59,726 bases of DNA from a virus. Positions 7,692 to 15,556 of the stretch are shown here, one piece after another. The notes below the pieces were generated by a model. The model searched no databases. It worked only from the letters and a program-made list of their open reading frames with translations, and was not told where the DNA came from. A program made the translations under genes and the position numbers. The stretch spans positions 1 through 59,726 of the IMG/VR virus record IMGVR_UViG_3300009285_001239; one strand, written 5' to 3'. How positions within the stretch are numbered: position 1 is the first letter of the stretch; the number at the start of each line of letters is the position of its first letter.

Positions 7692-7952
7692 TTACTTACG
7701 CTTTATACTTCCACGAACAGAAACATACTGTTCGTTGCCATCCTCTTCAACCCATAATGCAAGAGAGATCTTATCTCCCTTACTGATCTGGGTTTCAGAA
7801 ACCATAACTACTGTACCTCGATAGTCAGGGGAGTTACCAAACTTATTATTGTTTGGATCTACCGGGTAAACAACGCCTTTCAAAACCTTCTTAAAGGTTC
7901 CTCCCGCAAGTCTACCATTACGAGATTTTAGTTTACGCTTTTTTGTTGCCAT
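7692..7952 (-). CDS. Hypothetical beta-rich protein (86 aa)
   Basis: A basic N-terminus (ATKKRKLKSRNGR) is followed by beta-type segments GVVYPVD, GTVVMVSETQ, KISLALWVEED and QYVSVRGSIKRK, consistent with a small barrel. It is placed directly after the recA-like gene. The 93 nt that follow hold a 33-codon open frame ending in an ATGA overlap with the next gene but no standard start codon. Function is unknown. Confidence 0.65.
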   Translation of the reverse strand: MATKKRKLKSRNGRLAGGTFKKVLKGVVYPVDPNNNKFGNSPDYRGTVVMVSETQISKGDKISLALWVEEDGNEQYVSVRGSIKRK

Positions 7953-7977
7953 GACTATAGACCTCCTTTAGGTCAAG

Positions 7978-8976
7978 TTAGTACTTCCTCCGTTTGGGTA
8001 AAAACTGCTGCTCAATTTCATTCCAAACCGCTTTCACGATCTTGTCCAACTCTCGCATCTTTTGCTTGTACTCTGGATCGGATAACCGATTCAACTGCTT
8101 CCGATACTTGGGTAGCCCGGCCCGACTCAAGTGACGATCTACCCGTCCCAGTTCTCCCACCTGGGATAGAAACTCCAACGATGATCCCATTGAGTCGACA
8201 CCATAACCAAACAGGATTTCGAAGCCGCATTGACGAAAGGGCATACCTACTTTGTTCTTGGTCACCTGTGCCAGTACCGATACCCCCGTAGTCCGCTTCA
8301 CTCCGTTGATGGTGCGATAGATCTTCCCGGCCTCATGCAGTTCCAACACCTGACTGGCATAGAAATCCAGAGCCTTCCCTCCCGAGCGGGTCGTTTTCTT
8401 ACCGAAGGTAACACCGATCTTATCCCGCACCTGTGAGATAATAATGATTGCTAATCGTGACCGATCAATCCGCCGTACACACCGACGGAACAACTGCGAC
8501 AACTTCTTAGCCTTCTCCGCTCCGAATGATCCCTTGTCGATATCTCGTTCCATCTCGGAGCTGTCTGACAGTGAATCCAACGAGTCAACAATAAGTAAGC
8601 CCGGGTGTTTACGATTCTTCGTAGCCTCTTGGACTTCGTGGAACATCTGCTCCACCGTATCTACCCCTTCAATGAAGTTTATATTATCCACGGGCATCCC
8701 CAACGCAGAAGCAAACCGCCGATCAAAGGCGGCTTCTGCTTCCAGGTAATAAACTCGCCCGTCTGGGAACTGACGCAGGAAGTTAGCGCAGGCTTCAATA
8801 GCCAATAGAGTCTTTCCCGAGCTCTTATCACCCACAACATTCGCTATCCGTCCCAGCGGCCAACCCCCACCCAGTACACAATCCAATAGAGTACATCCCG
8901 ACTGGATGTACTGTACCGCCTTTTGCTCTAAGAAGTAACTACCTACCTTCTTCGGTTTGATCTTTTCCCGTTTCAC
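7978..8976 (-). CDS. RecA/UvsX-like recombinase
   Basis: This 332-residue strand-exchange ATPase has Walker A GDKSSGKT at residues 49-56, the catalytic region YYLEAEAAFD, Walker B LLIVDSLDSL, the L1/L2 region IIIISQVRDKIGVTFGKKT, and TRSGGKALDFYASQ. The length is close to bacterial RecA and T4 UvsX. With the gp32-like protein and the SbcCD-like nuclease it completes a phage recombination set. The likely start is a GTG at 8976 inside the end of the upstream gene (38-nt overlap). Confidence 0.93.
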   Translation of the reverse strand: MKREKIKPKKVGSYFLEQKAVQYIQSGCTLLDCVLGGGWPLGRIANVVGDKSSGKTLLAIEACANFLRQFPDGRVYYLEAEAAFDRRFASALGMPVDNINFIEGVDTVEQMFHEVQEATKNRKHPGLLIVDSLDSLSDSSEMERDIDKGSFGAEKAKKLSQLFRRCVRRIDRSRLAIIIISQVRDKIGVTFGKKTTRSGGKALDFYASQVLELHEAGKIYRTINGVKRTTGVSVLAQVTKNKVGMPFRQCGFEILFGYGVDSMGSSLEFLSQVGELGRVDRHLSRAGLPKYRKQLNRLSDPEYKQKMRELDKIVKAVWNEIEQQFLPKRRKY

Positions 8977-9178
8977 AGTATGAGTACCCCAGTAATGCTT
9001 GTTGAGCCCGCGCTACACACTGGGCCTTTTGTTCATCAGTCAAAAACTGCAGTGCTTCCCGTAACAAGAACCCCAAATAAACTAGCGACTGCTCCTCCTG
9101 TACGCTGAACTCACGGGCGACTCGATGCAAGGCATCTCCGGCCCGTGCTAGCAGTACATCATTCTGCTCCATATCCAT
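8939..9178 (-). CDS. Hypothetical helical protein upstream of recA-like gene (79 aa)
   Basis: An acidic, helical protein (ALHRVAREFSVQEEQ, then LLREALQFLTDEQKAQCV) that overlaps the recA-like start by 38 nt. The overlap suggests coupled translation. No known domain was recognised. A recombination accessory role is only suggested by location. Confidence 0.7.
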   Translation of the reverse strand: MDMEQNDVLLARAGDALHRVAREFSVQEEQSLVYLGFLLREALQFLTDEQKAQCVARAQQALLGYSYCETGKDQTEEGR

Positions 9179-9184
9179 AGAGCA

Positions 9185-9475
9185 TTACTCTTTGTTTTCA
9201 TAATACTTATCCAGTGAGTCCAGCGCTTTACGCAACACTATGCGAAGATCCTGCTTTCCCCAAAAGGTCACAGCACTGGAATCATCATCCCCAGGACGGT
9301 GCATGAATGGCCCCTTAAATACATTCGTGCCTAACTGCTTACCATCTTGGATTACCGGTACCGTTACTGGGAGTTCCAGATAAAACCGCAGCCCGGTAAA
9401 TAGTTGCCCATCGACAGTTTTACTGATGATCTCAATACGATCAGTCATCTCTTCTGCGTATACGTTTACTCGCAT
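9185..9475 (-). CDS. Conserved phage protein of unknown function (96 aa)
   Basis: It begins with MRVNVYAEEMTDRIEIISK and contains GLRFYLELPV, then HRPGDDDSSAVTFWGKQDL, and a closing helix. I recall this architecture (VNVYAEE start, DDDSSAVTFWG core) from many siphovirus genomes, where it is annotated only as hypothetical. It has AAGGAG before the ATG and overlaps the upstream gene by 10 nt. It is soluble with no catalytic motif visible. Confidence 0.8.
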   Translation of the reverse strand: MRVNVYAEEMTDRIEIISKTVDGQLFTGLRFYLELPVTVPVIQDGKQLGTNVFKGPFMHRPGDDDSSAVTFWGKQDLRIVLRKALDSLDKYYENKE

Positions 9476-9714
9476 GATTCACTCCTTAAGCGTGTGGTCA
9501 CTTGCGCTTGTGCTTTTTGTTGTGCCTCCTGTAATGAGGCTGCTGGCCCAGAAAGAAACGTGTGCCCATCTGTCACATACCAACCCTTAGGTGAGGCTCG
9601 TAATTCCCAGTCTCCCACTATCAGGGTAAAGCATTGCTCTAGTTGGGACACACGTTGCCAAACTGCCGCGTTACCGACGAGCCTTTTTCTTCCGAGGGGA
9701 CTCATCTTCGTCAT
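9466..9714 (-). CDS. Hypothetical protein (82 aa)
   Basis: The N-terminal 14 codons overlap, in another frame, the acidic tail of the gp32-like gene (44-nt overlap). The body has a beta-hairpin-like core, CFTLIVGDWELRASPKGWYV, and a Gln/Ala-rich C-terminal helix. An alternative ATG lies at 9705. Function is unknown. Confidence 0.65.
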   Translation of the reverse strand: MTKMSPLGRKRLVGNAAVWQRVSQLEQCFTLIVGDWELRASPKGWYVTDGHTFLSGPAASLQEAQQKAQAQVTTRLRSESCE

Positions 9715-10672
9715 CCTCGTCCTCGTCTTCTTCTTCCTCCTCCTCTTCGTCTTCTACATCATCGTCGTCTTCTTCCTCATCCTTGGGTTTCTTCTTTTTG
9801 GCCTTACGAGATGCCGGGCGATCCTCTTCTTCTTCGTCCTCATCCTCATCTTCCACGTCGTCATCCTCCTCATCTTCTTCCTCGTCTTCGTCCTCATCCT
9901 TAGCTGGCTTTTTGGACTTCAACTTCTTACGAGGAGCCTCTTCTTCCTCATCCTCATCTTCCGTCTCGTCCTCGTCTTCGTCTTCGCCCGTACCCATGAA
10001 TGCCGCCTTGATCTGGTCATAGGTAAAGAATTTGAGAACGCCCGGGATCGGGTTGTCCTTGATAAATTCCAAGGCGTCCGGGTTGTCCAAGGAGGATGGC
10101 TTGCGACCGATACGAATCCCGGTATACTTGGTTTTCATACCCTTTCCGGCCCGCTCAAACTCCACGTCATACCCTTCGTCCGGATTGTCAATCAGGAGCA
10201 GCTCACCACTGCGCTTGTCCACGGCCAACGAGGCCAGATCCCGATCAATAGTCATCGGCATCGACCACAGCTTGACGCCCTCATCTTCCTTGTCCCGATC
10301 TATCACCCACACCAGTACCCGATGTCCCGGACGCAGTTGGTTGGCATACTCTTCATCGGTCTTGGTACGGGCCGCTTCTTCACAGATTGGGCACTTCTTA
10401 TTCTTCATCTTGGCCGGGCACAAATAGGCCGCTCCTTCCCCACCCACGTCATAGTGGATGTAGATGTCATACCCATAGTGTTCTGCTCCTTCCCACGTCG
10501 GGGGAAGCATACGCACCAAGTTGGAATCTTCCTTGGGAGTGAACATCTGGATATTTCCTTTTACGAATGATGTCCGCCCTCCTCCTCCTTCGGCCCGCTT
10601 CCGCAGAGCTTCCTGCGACGGAGCGTGATACGAAAACCGGCTCCGTTTACTTCCATGCTTCATCTTTGCCAT
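9671..10672 (-). CDS. gp32-like single-stranded DNA-binding protein with long acidic tail
   Basis: This is a 333-residue protein. Residues 1-235 are globular and include IHYDVGGEG followed by YLCPAKMKNKKCPICEE. The His and three Cys are spaced H-x11-C-x8-C-x2-C, close to the zinc site of T4 gp32 (H-x12-C-x9-C-x2-C). Residues 236-333 are blocks of Glu/Asp broken by Lys/Arg patches such as RKKLKSKK. Acidic tails of SSBs bind partner proteins, but this one is unusually long. Neighbours are recombinase and clamp-loader genes. Plus-strand open frames opposite the tail are artefacts of the repeats. Confidence 0.8.
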   Translation of the reverse strand: MAKMKHGSKRSRFSYHAPSQEALRKRAEGGGGRTSFVKGNIQMFTPKEDSNLVRMLPPTWEGAEHYGYDIYIHYDVGGEGAAYLCPAKMKNKKCPICEEAARTKTDEEYANQLRPGHRVLVWVIDRDKEDEGVKLWSMPMTIDRDLASLAVDKRSGELLLIDNPDEGYDVEFERAGKGMKTKYTGIRIGRKPSSLDNPDALEFIKDNPIPGVLKFFTYDQIKAAFMGTGEDEDEDETEDEDEEEEAPRKKLKSKKPAKDEDEDEEEDEEDDDVEDEDEDEEEEDRPASRKAKKKKPKDEEEDDDDVEDEEEEEEEDEDEDDEDESPRKKKARR

Positions 10673-10678
10673 TGCTGA

Positions 10679-11185
10679 TTACTCCTGTTGTGGTTTACGT
10701 TGTGAAGTACGAGCGTCCTTTAACTTCTGACGCCCTGCTCGGTAAGCCATGTCTCCGGCCGGGCTGTTTCCCCGCACCGAGTCCGTGGTAAAATAATTTG
10801 CTACGTACAGATTAGCCAACATCTTAAGCATTGACGACCGCTGCTCAAACGCTGACTTCAACGCAGATACCCGATCCGTGAGATGCTTCTGAGTGAAGTA
10901 TTCCTGCTGGGATTCCTTGTACCGGGCATCCTGCAAAACCAACTCACTGATCTTACGCTCGGTAAACTTCTTGTCCTCTGCGTAGATCTTACGAAGCCGG
11001 GAACTGGTTTTGGCCTCGACCTCTTCCATGTCTCGTTTAGCCATATCCCGCTCTGATGTGACCTGCGCTTCCAGTTCCCCGATCTCATAGTAAAGACTGG
11101 GCTGATGCAGTGCTGCGCTGTCCAAAGCCGTCTTCTCAATGAGAAGCTTTTGCTCCAAGCGGTTAAGCTTTTCTTTTATCGACAT
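10679..11185 (-). CDS. Coiled-coil protein next to the SSB gene
   Basis: This 168-residue helical protein has heptad-like stretches: EKLNRLEQKLLIEKTALD, then ELEAQVTSERDMAKRDMEEVE, and ISELVLQDARYKES. The tail is basic and Gln-rich. It lies 6 nt upstream of the gp32-like gene. Position and size recall recombination mediators of the UvsY type, but no sequence motif proves this. Confidence 0.7.
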   Translation of the reverse strand: MSIKEKLNRLEQKLLIEKTALDSAALHQPSLYYEIGELEAQVTSERDMAKRDMEEVEAKTSSRLRKIYAEDKKFTERKISELVLQDARYKESQQEYFTQKHLTDRVSALKSAFEQRSSMLKMLANLYVANYFTTDSVRGNSPAGDMAYRAGRQKLKDARTSQRKPQQE

Positions 11186-11414
11186 GGCACGTCTTCCTCC
11201 TAGTAAGTTTTGGTCGTAGTGTCTTTACCTTTTTCTGCCGCTCACGTTCCTTTTGGAATATCTTGAACGGTTTTTGCTTGACTTCATAATCCATAGATCG
11301 TTTCACAGCATCCAGCGCTGTCTTTTCTTCTGTAGATATTCGCCCATCTACTACCAGACGACGAATAAGGCCGACTAGTGGGCCAACGTGATCGTTCGGT
11401 AAATAAATAACCAT
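11163..11414 (-). CDS. Hypothetical basic protein (83 aa)
   Basis: It has an N-terminal helical part (DHVGPLVGLIRRLVVDGRI) and a strongly basic C-terminus (ERERQKKVKTLRPKLTRRK). CAGGAGTCACTC precedes the ATG, and it overlaps the coiled-coil gene by 23 nt. It lies between clamp loader and SSB genes. Function is unknown. Confidence 0.7.
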   Translation of the reverse strand: MVIYLPNDHVGPLVGLIRRLVVDGRISTEEKTALDAVKRSMDYEVKQKPFKIFQKERERQKKVKTLRPKLTRRKTCHVDKRKA

Positions 11415-11444
11415 GAGTGACTCCTGACAGGATTTACTATTATA

Positions 11445-12368
11445 TTACCCTAACACACAAGTTCCAAGGGCCAGCAAAAAAGCTGCTCGTTCGGTACTTC
11501 TATTAAACGGTGTCTGAAATGCTTCCAGGACAGCCAAAAGTGGGGCGGCTTGGTTCTCATTTTTGGTGTTGGCTAACACAGCACCAGTGTAGTTCATCAC
11601 ACCAATCCGTAGTGACTCATACGATAGATCACCTTCCAACTTACCCAATACCAACATACATTGCTTCCAGTTTGCCCGACCCGATACCAACAACCGGTAG
11701 AACTCGATCGCTTCGGCCCCATCACCCGCTGCCGACATGAGAGACTTGGCTTCATTGACTGACCGAGCTGACCGGCATGCCGATAGATAAGTCAATGCTT
11801 GTCTAACACTACCTTGTGCCTCTCTAGCTATTACCTCTACCACTCCATCGGGTAATTTAAATTTCTCTATATGAATAACCTTATCCAAGTATTCTTCTAG
11901 TACATTAGACACCACCGCTCGTAAGCCGTAGCTGTGACTTCGGGTTTGAATGGTCTTAGGCACCTTATCCAGTTCAGTAGTACAGAACAAGAAGTAAACA
12001 TGCTTCGGGGGCTCTTCTACTATCTTCAGCAATGATTGCCATGCGGACTTCGATAACGACTGGCACTCATCTAGGATAACGACTTTGTTTTCCTTCTCAC
12101 CAAAACCCCGATACTGCAACGGCTCAACGATCTCTCGCATCGCATCTATACCGGTGTTGGTCGCGGCATCTATTTCCATGATCTGTGCCTGTACTTCGGC
12201 CGCCAAGATACGAGCTATGGTGGTCTTACCCACACCCGACGGGCCATGCAGTAAAATACTATGCGGAAGCTGCTTGGCATCGAGTAGTTTATTCAACGAA
12301 CGAACTACCTCATTTTGCCCAATGATCGCATCCAGTTCAGTGGGGCGGTATTTAACGTGAAGATCCAA
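11445..12368 (-). CDS. Clamp-loader AAA+ ATPase (DnaX/RFC/gp44 type)
   Basis: This 307-residue ATPase loads the sliding clamp. It begins with the family signature HVKYRPTELDAIIGQ, has Walker A GPSGVGKTT (residues 42-50), Walker B VVILDECQSL (Asp100-Glu101), the sensor-1 FCTTELDKVP, and TIQTRS in place of the SRC motif. An internal lid region, AREAQGSVRQALTYL, carries sensor 2. The start is a TTG at 12368, placed 5 nt after AAGGAG. No separate small clamp-loader subunit is obvious in the window. Confidence 0.92.
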   Translation of the reverse strand: MDLHVKYRPTELDAIIGQNEVVRSLNKLLDAKQLPHSILLHGPSGVGKTTIARILAAEVQAQIMEIDAATNTGIDAMREIVEPLQYRGFGEKENKVVILDECQSLSKSAWQSLLKIVEEPPKHVYFLFCTTELDKVPKTIQTRSHSYGLRAVVSNVLEEYLDKVIHIEKFKLPDGVVEVIAREAQGSVRQALTYLSACRSARSVNEAKSLMSAAGDGAEAIEFYRLLVSGRANWKQCMLVLGKLEGDLSYESLRIGVMNYTGAVLANTKNENQAAPLLAVLEAFQTPFNRSTERAAFLLALGTCVLG

Positions 12369-12975
12369 GTAGTCTCCTTTTGGTCACTTCAACTAATAAA
12401 TGATCTGGTATGATCGTATCGAATCCACAATCAACCAACTCCTTTGCCGAAAACCAAACCAAACCCAGAGCTTTAGTATTCAAGCATAGTGTATGGGCCT
12501 CAGCTGTTGATACAGGAATACCAATATCTAAACCGGGAACACTTCTAAGTACTTCGTAACTCTCACCCACTAAATTACTAGTGAATGTTCCTCTTTGTTT
12601 GCGGGTACTTTCGTACAGTGAAAAGATCATTGATCCTTCTTCCACCCGCTGTATCCGTCTTACCCGTGGTTGGTATACTGTTACCATATACTCGTTGACT
12701 ATGTCATAAACTAAAGAGTTTGCTAATTTTTCAGATGGTATTACCGCCCTCTTTATTACTTCGTGACTTATATCTCTGGAAATACATAACCCATCATTAA
12801 ACTGAATCAGTATTTGGAGCTCATACGGGCGATCATACTTAGGATTACGAATAATCTGCTTTACCAGATGTGTAATATCCTTACCTTGAAACGTAATAGA
12901 TTTGGTTAGATCTTCATTATGGATTTCGACAAACCTTGTCGAACCATCTATAGATTTAACTCGTGTGATGCTCAT
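12352..12975 (-). CDS. Two-part TKRxLL-family protein (member E, 207 aa)
   Basis: This is the longest member of the small paralog family. Its N-terminal part (FQGKDITHLVKQIIRN, then LQILIQFNDGLCI, then EVIKRAVI) resembles the 75-residue member at 5802-6029. Its C-terminal part (GESYEVLRSV, then PDHLLVEVTKRRLLGSSR) resembles the members at 221 and 520. It therefore looks like a fusion of two family modules. It overlaps the polymerase gene by 4 nt (ATGA) and the clamp loader by 17 nt. Function is unknown. Confidence 0.8.
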   Translation of the reverse strand: MSITRVKSIDGSTRFVEIHNEDLTKSITFQGKDITHLVKQIIRNPKYDRPYELQILIQFNDGLCISRDISHEVIKRAVIPSEKLANSLVYDIVNEYMVTVYQPRVRRIQRVEEGSMIFSLYESTRKQRGTFTSNLVGESYEVLRSVPGLDIGIPVSTAEAHTLCLNTKALGLVWFSAKELVDCGFDTIIPDHLLVEVTKRRLLGSSR

Positions 12976-15554
12976 GACCGTTTAGGTAATCCGAAGTCCT
13001 TGAATGAATCCCACTTACGATACTCTTCCAACTGATCCCACCGCTGCCCCACTTCTACCTCGACTAGTAATGGCACCATAATAAAGTCAAAGCGAGGGGT
13101 ACACATAATCTTGGCCATCTCTGCGGCTTTTTGTTTTACTTCCTTCTCAGGAACAATATGGAATAGCTGGTCGTGGATGTTGATGATAATAACATATCCC
13201 GCTTCTGACAAGGCATTCTCCGCATCTACTACAATGTCTGAAGCGGTTCCCTGAATCGGGGTATTGATAATTCTTCCACGATCTATTGGCCCATGACGAC
13301 GACGCCCAGTCAGCATCTCAACATAGCCACGCTTCTCATAGAATCCTTCCACCCGCTTTTGCCACCTCTGTACTCCGGGAAACATACCCCAAAATTCCTT
13401 CTCCATTCTGGTACCAATCCCCAACGGGATCTGTAATGATTCAGCACACGACTCAGTACGCGCTCCAAAAAACTTGGGGAATACCCAGCGATTCTTCATC
13501 TCAGTTCGCAAGGTCTTTACCAATTTCTTGGTATCATCCCCATCTACATCGAACTTCTTAATTATCCAATCCTTCTGGCGTGGATACAGTTTAAGTAAGC
13601 GCTCAGCCCAGTGCATGTGGATGTCGAAGTCTGTCCATAGAGCCTTAATGAAGTTCTCATCCTCACTAGCCATGGCGATCACGCGGGCTTCAATCTGCCC
13701 GTAGTCAGGGGCTATTATCTTATACCCGGGAAGAGCTTGGATATACCGCCGAACCACCCTATCGGCTTCCTGCCGCTTGGGAAAGTTCTGTAAAGAAGGA
13801 TCTTCGTATGACTTACGACCAGTGGCTGTCAATAATAAATTTACCCCCGGATGCAGTTTCCCATCTGGGTAAACTACCGAACGCACCCCTTCAATATAAG
13901 TCTGGTGCATCTTGTTATAGTGACGCAGTCGTAGGATATTTTTAGCTATCGGAAGTTGGATAGTGCTTAAGCGAGATTCCTCTGTGGAAATTCCCCCCTT
14001 CTCCGTCACCACCTCTCGCCGGTGTAGCATCTTGTGAAACAGCACCGCCAGATCAGTATTACTGAATGGATTAAATTCTCGGTGCTGCTTCTTTTGGAAT
14101 AGTTTAGACTCTGGGCACTGTAACACTTTTTGCTGAGCCTTTGCTACCCGCTTGGCGAACTTCTTACTCAAGGAATTAAGTTCGTCCATGTTGACGGGAA
14201 CCCCTTCGTGTATCCCCATCACTGTCGCTGGAGATGCCCGTACCAGATGTCGATAGATCCCCGTCAGCTTCTCATGGTCAACTGAGTGATTAAGTTTCTT
14301 TGTTCCCAATAAATAAGTATAGCGTGAATCTACCGCATTGTACCGTAACACGTCTTCTAGAGAACAAGCGATCAAATTAGTTTTATTCAACTGAGGCCCG
14401 ATGGTTTTGATATCCAAACCAAAGTGAATCAGAGTCAGCGTACCCAGCGACAGCATACCTTTTCGCTCATCCAAGGCATAGCCCATCGCCATAGTATCTC
14501 CCCACTGGGTACCATATAGAATTTTACGGCCGTAGAAGTACCGAAACCACAGTAACTCGTAGATCAGGTTGTGACAAATCTTAGTACCACTATGCAGGAT
14601 AAACCACTTAACTGCTTTATGTAATCGCACCTGCTGCTTCGGAGAAATCTTCCACTCGGGATGTGAGATAGGAAAAGCCACTGCCCGATCTCGCCCAGCT
14701 ACTGCCATACTAACTATCCGTGACTCAGGAGCATGAGGGCGCATGACTGTATCTGCTGCTTTATCTCCCGCAGCTACGGGCTTGGCGTGTGTTTCTACAT
14801 CAGTTCCCGTACTAGGTTCCTTAGCCAACTCTTTTAACGACCACTCAATCCTATCAACATCATCCAGTAACTCTACCCCATCCGTAGCCATCGAGGCAGT
14901 ATGCACTGTTGGTGGAACAGGAGGAAATTTAATTGCGGCAGCTAGTTGTTCTAAATCCTTTTCAAAAATCAACCGCACATCACCCATGGTGTAGTCATGC
15001 TTTTTGCGGTTAATGAATGATGGGTGCCAGATAGGGTAAAACCAACACGAGTGACTACCAATCTTGACTGGTAGTCTCCGTCCTCGCCAAGAACCAATAC
15101 CTTCCCGTATCTTAACTGCCCAATGTAAAGGAATACCTCCTGCACCGATAATGATTGCTGGTTTACTACGCTCAATATCTTCTTCGATGAACTTACGACA
15201 ACACTCGATCTCAGTAGGTATCGGAGTACGATTCTTTGGTGGGCGACAACGCAGCACATTATTCCATCGCAGTAACTTGTCATCTACACCTACTTTACGA
15301 AGTATTGATCGAACCAAGTCACCTGCATCTCCGACGAACTGTTTTCCTATCTTGTCTTCTTCTGCTCCCGGAGCTTCACCCAAGATATAAGCAATGGGGT
15401 GCTTAGCTCCCGTTGCCTCCATCTTCGGATGTTGTAATGGTTCGTTATTCAACGGACAGGCTCGACACCGCACCCGGTGCAGTGTTTCTATCGAGATCCC
15501 TTTGGCTGCGGCAATAGCCTTGGGCTTGGCATCATCTGAGTAAAAGAAGCCCAT
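12972..15554 (-). CDS. Uracil-DNA-glycosylase-like domain fused to family A DNA polymerase
   Basis: This is an 860-residue replicative polymerase. Residues 20-210 resemble family 4 uracil-DNA glycosylases: RCRACPL cysteines, ILGEAPGAEED (59-67 region), NVLRCRPPKNR and PIWHPSF. A 3'-5' exonuclease follows, with TDVET and YNAVDSRYTYLL. The polymerase palm has motif A DYGQIEARV near 618, a motif-B region RWVFPKFFGART, and motif C NIHDQLFHI near 794. Motif C is HDQ rather than the usual HDE. A glycosylase-like N-terminus on a phage family A polymerase is known from SPO1. Whether the glycosylase is active is unknown. Confidence 0.93.
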   Translation of the reverse strand: MGFFYSDDAKPKAIAAAKGISIETLHRVRCRACPLNNEPLQHPKMEATGAKHPIAYILGEAPGAEEDKIGKQFVGDAGDLVRSILRKVGVDDKLLRWNNVLRCRPPKNRTPIPTEIECCRKFIEEDIERSKPAIIIGAGGIPLHWAVKIREGIGSWRGRRLPVKIGSHSCWFYPIWHPSFINRKKHDYTMGDVRLIFEKDLEQLAAAIKFPPVPPTVHTASMATDGVELLDDVDRIEWSLKELAKEPSTGTDVETHAKPVAAGDKAADTVMRPHAPESRIVSMAVAGRDRAVAFPISHPEWKISPKQQVRLHKAVKWFILHSGTKICHNLIYELLWFRYFYGRKILYGTQWGDTMAMGYALDERKGMLSLGTLTLIHFGLDIKTIGPQLNKTNLIACSLEDVLRYNAVDSRYTYLLGTKKLNHSVDHEKLTGIYRHLVRASPATVMGIHEGVPVNMDELNSLSKKFAKRVAKAQQKVLQCPESKLFQKKQHREFNPFSNTDLAVLFHKMLHRREVVTEKGGISTEESRLSTIQLPIAKNILRLRHYNKMHQTYIEGVRSVVYPDGKLHPGVNLLLTATGRKSYEDPSLQNFPKRQEADRVVRRYIQALPGYKIIAPDYGQIEARVIAMASEDENFIKALWTDFDIHMHWAERLLKLYPRQKDWIIKKFDVDGDDTKKLVKTLRTEMKNRWVFPKFFGARTESCAESLQIPLGIGTRMEKEFWGMFPGVQRWQKRVEGFYEKRGYVEMLTGRRRHGPIDRGRIINTPIQGTASDIVVDAENALSEAGYVIIINIHDQLFHIVPEKEVKQKAAEMAKIMCTPRFDFIMVPLLVEVEVGQRWDQLEEYRKWDSFKDFGLPKRS

Positions 15555-15556
15555 GG

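Noticed and set aside
9404-10570. 388-codon plus-strand frame
   Set aside because: It lies opposite the acidic-tail gp32-like gene; GAG/GAT-rich repeats leave all reverse frames open, and the product is a Leu/Phe/Val low-complexity string.
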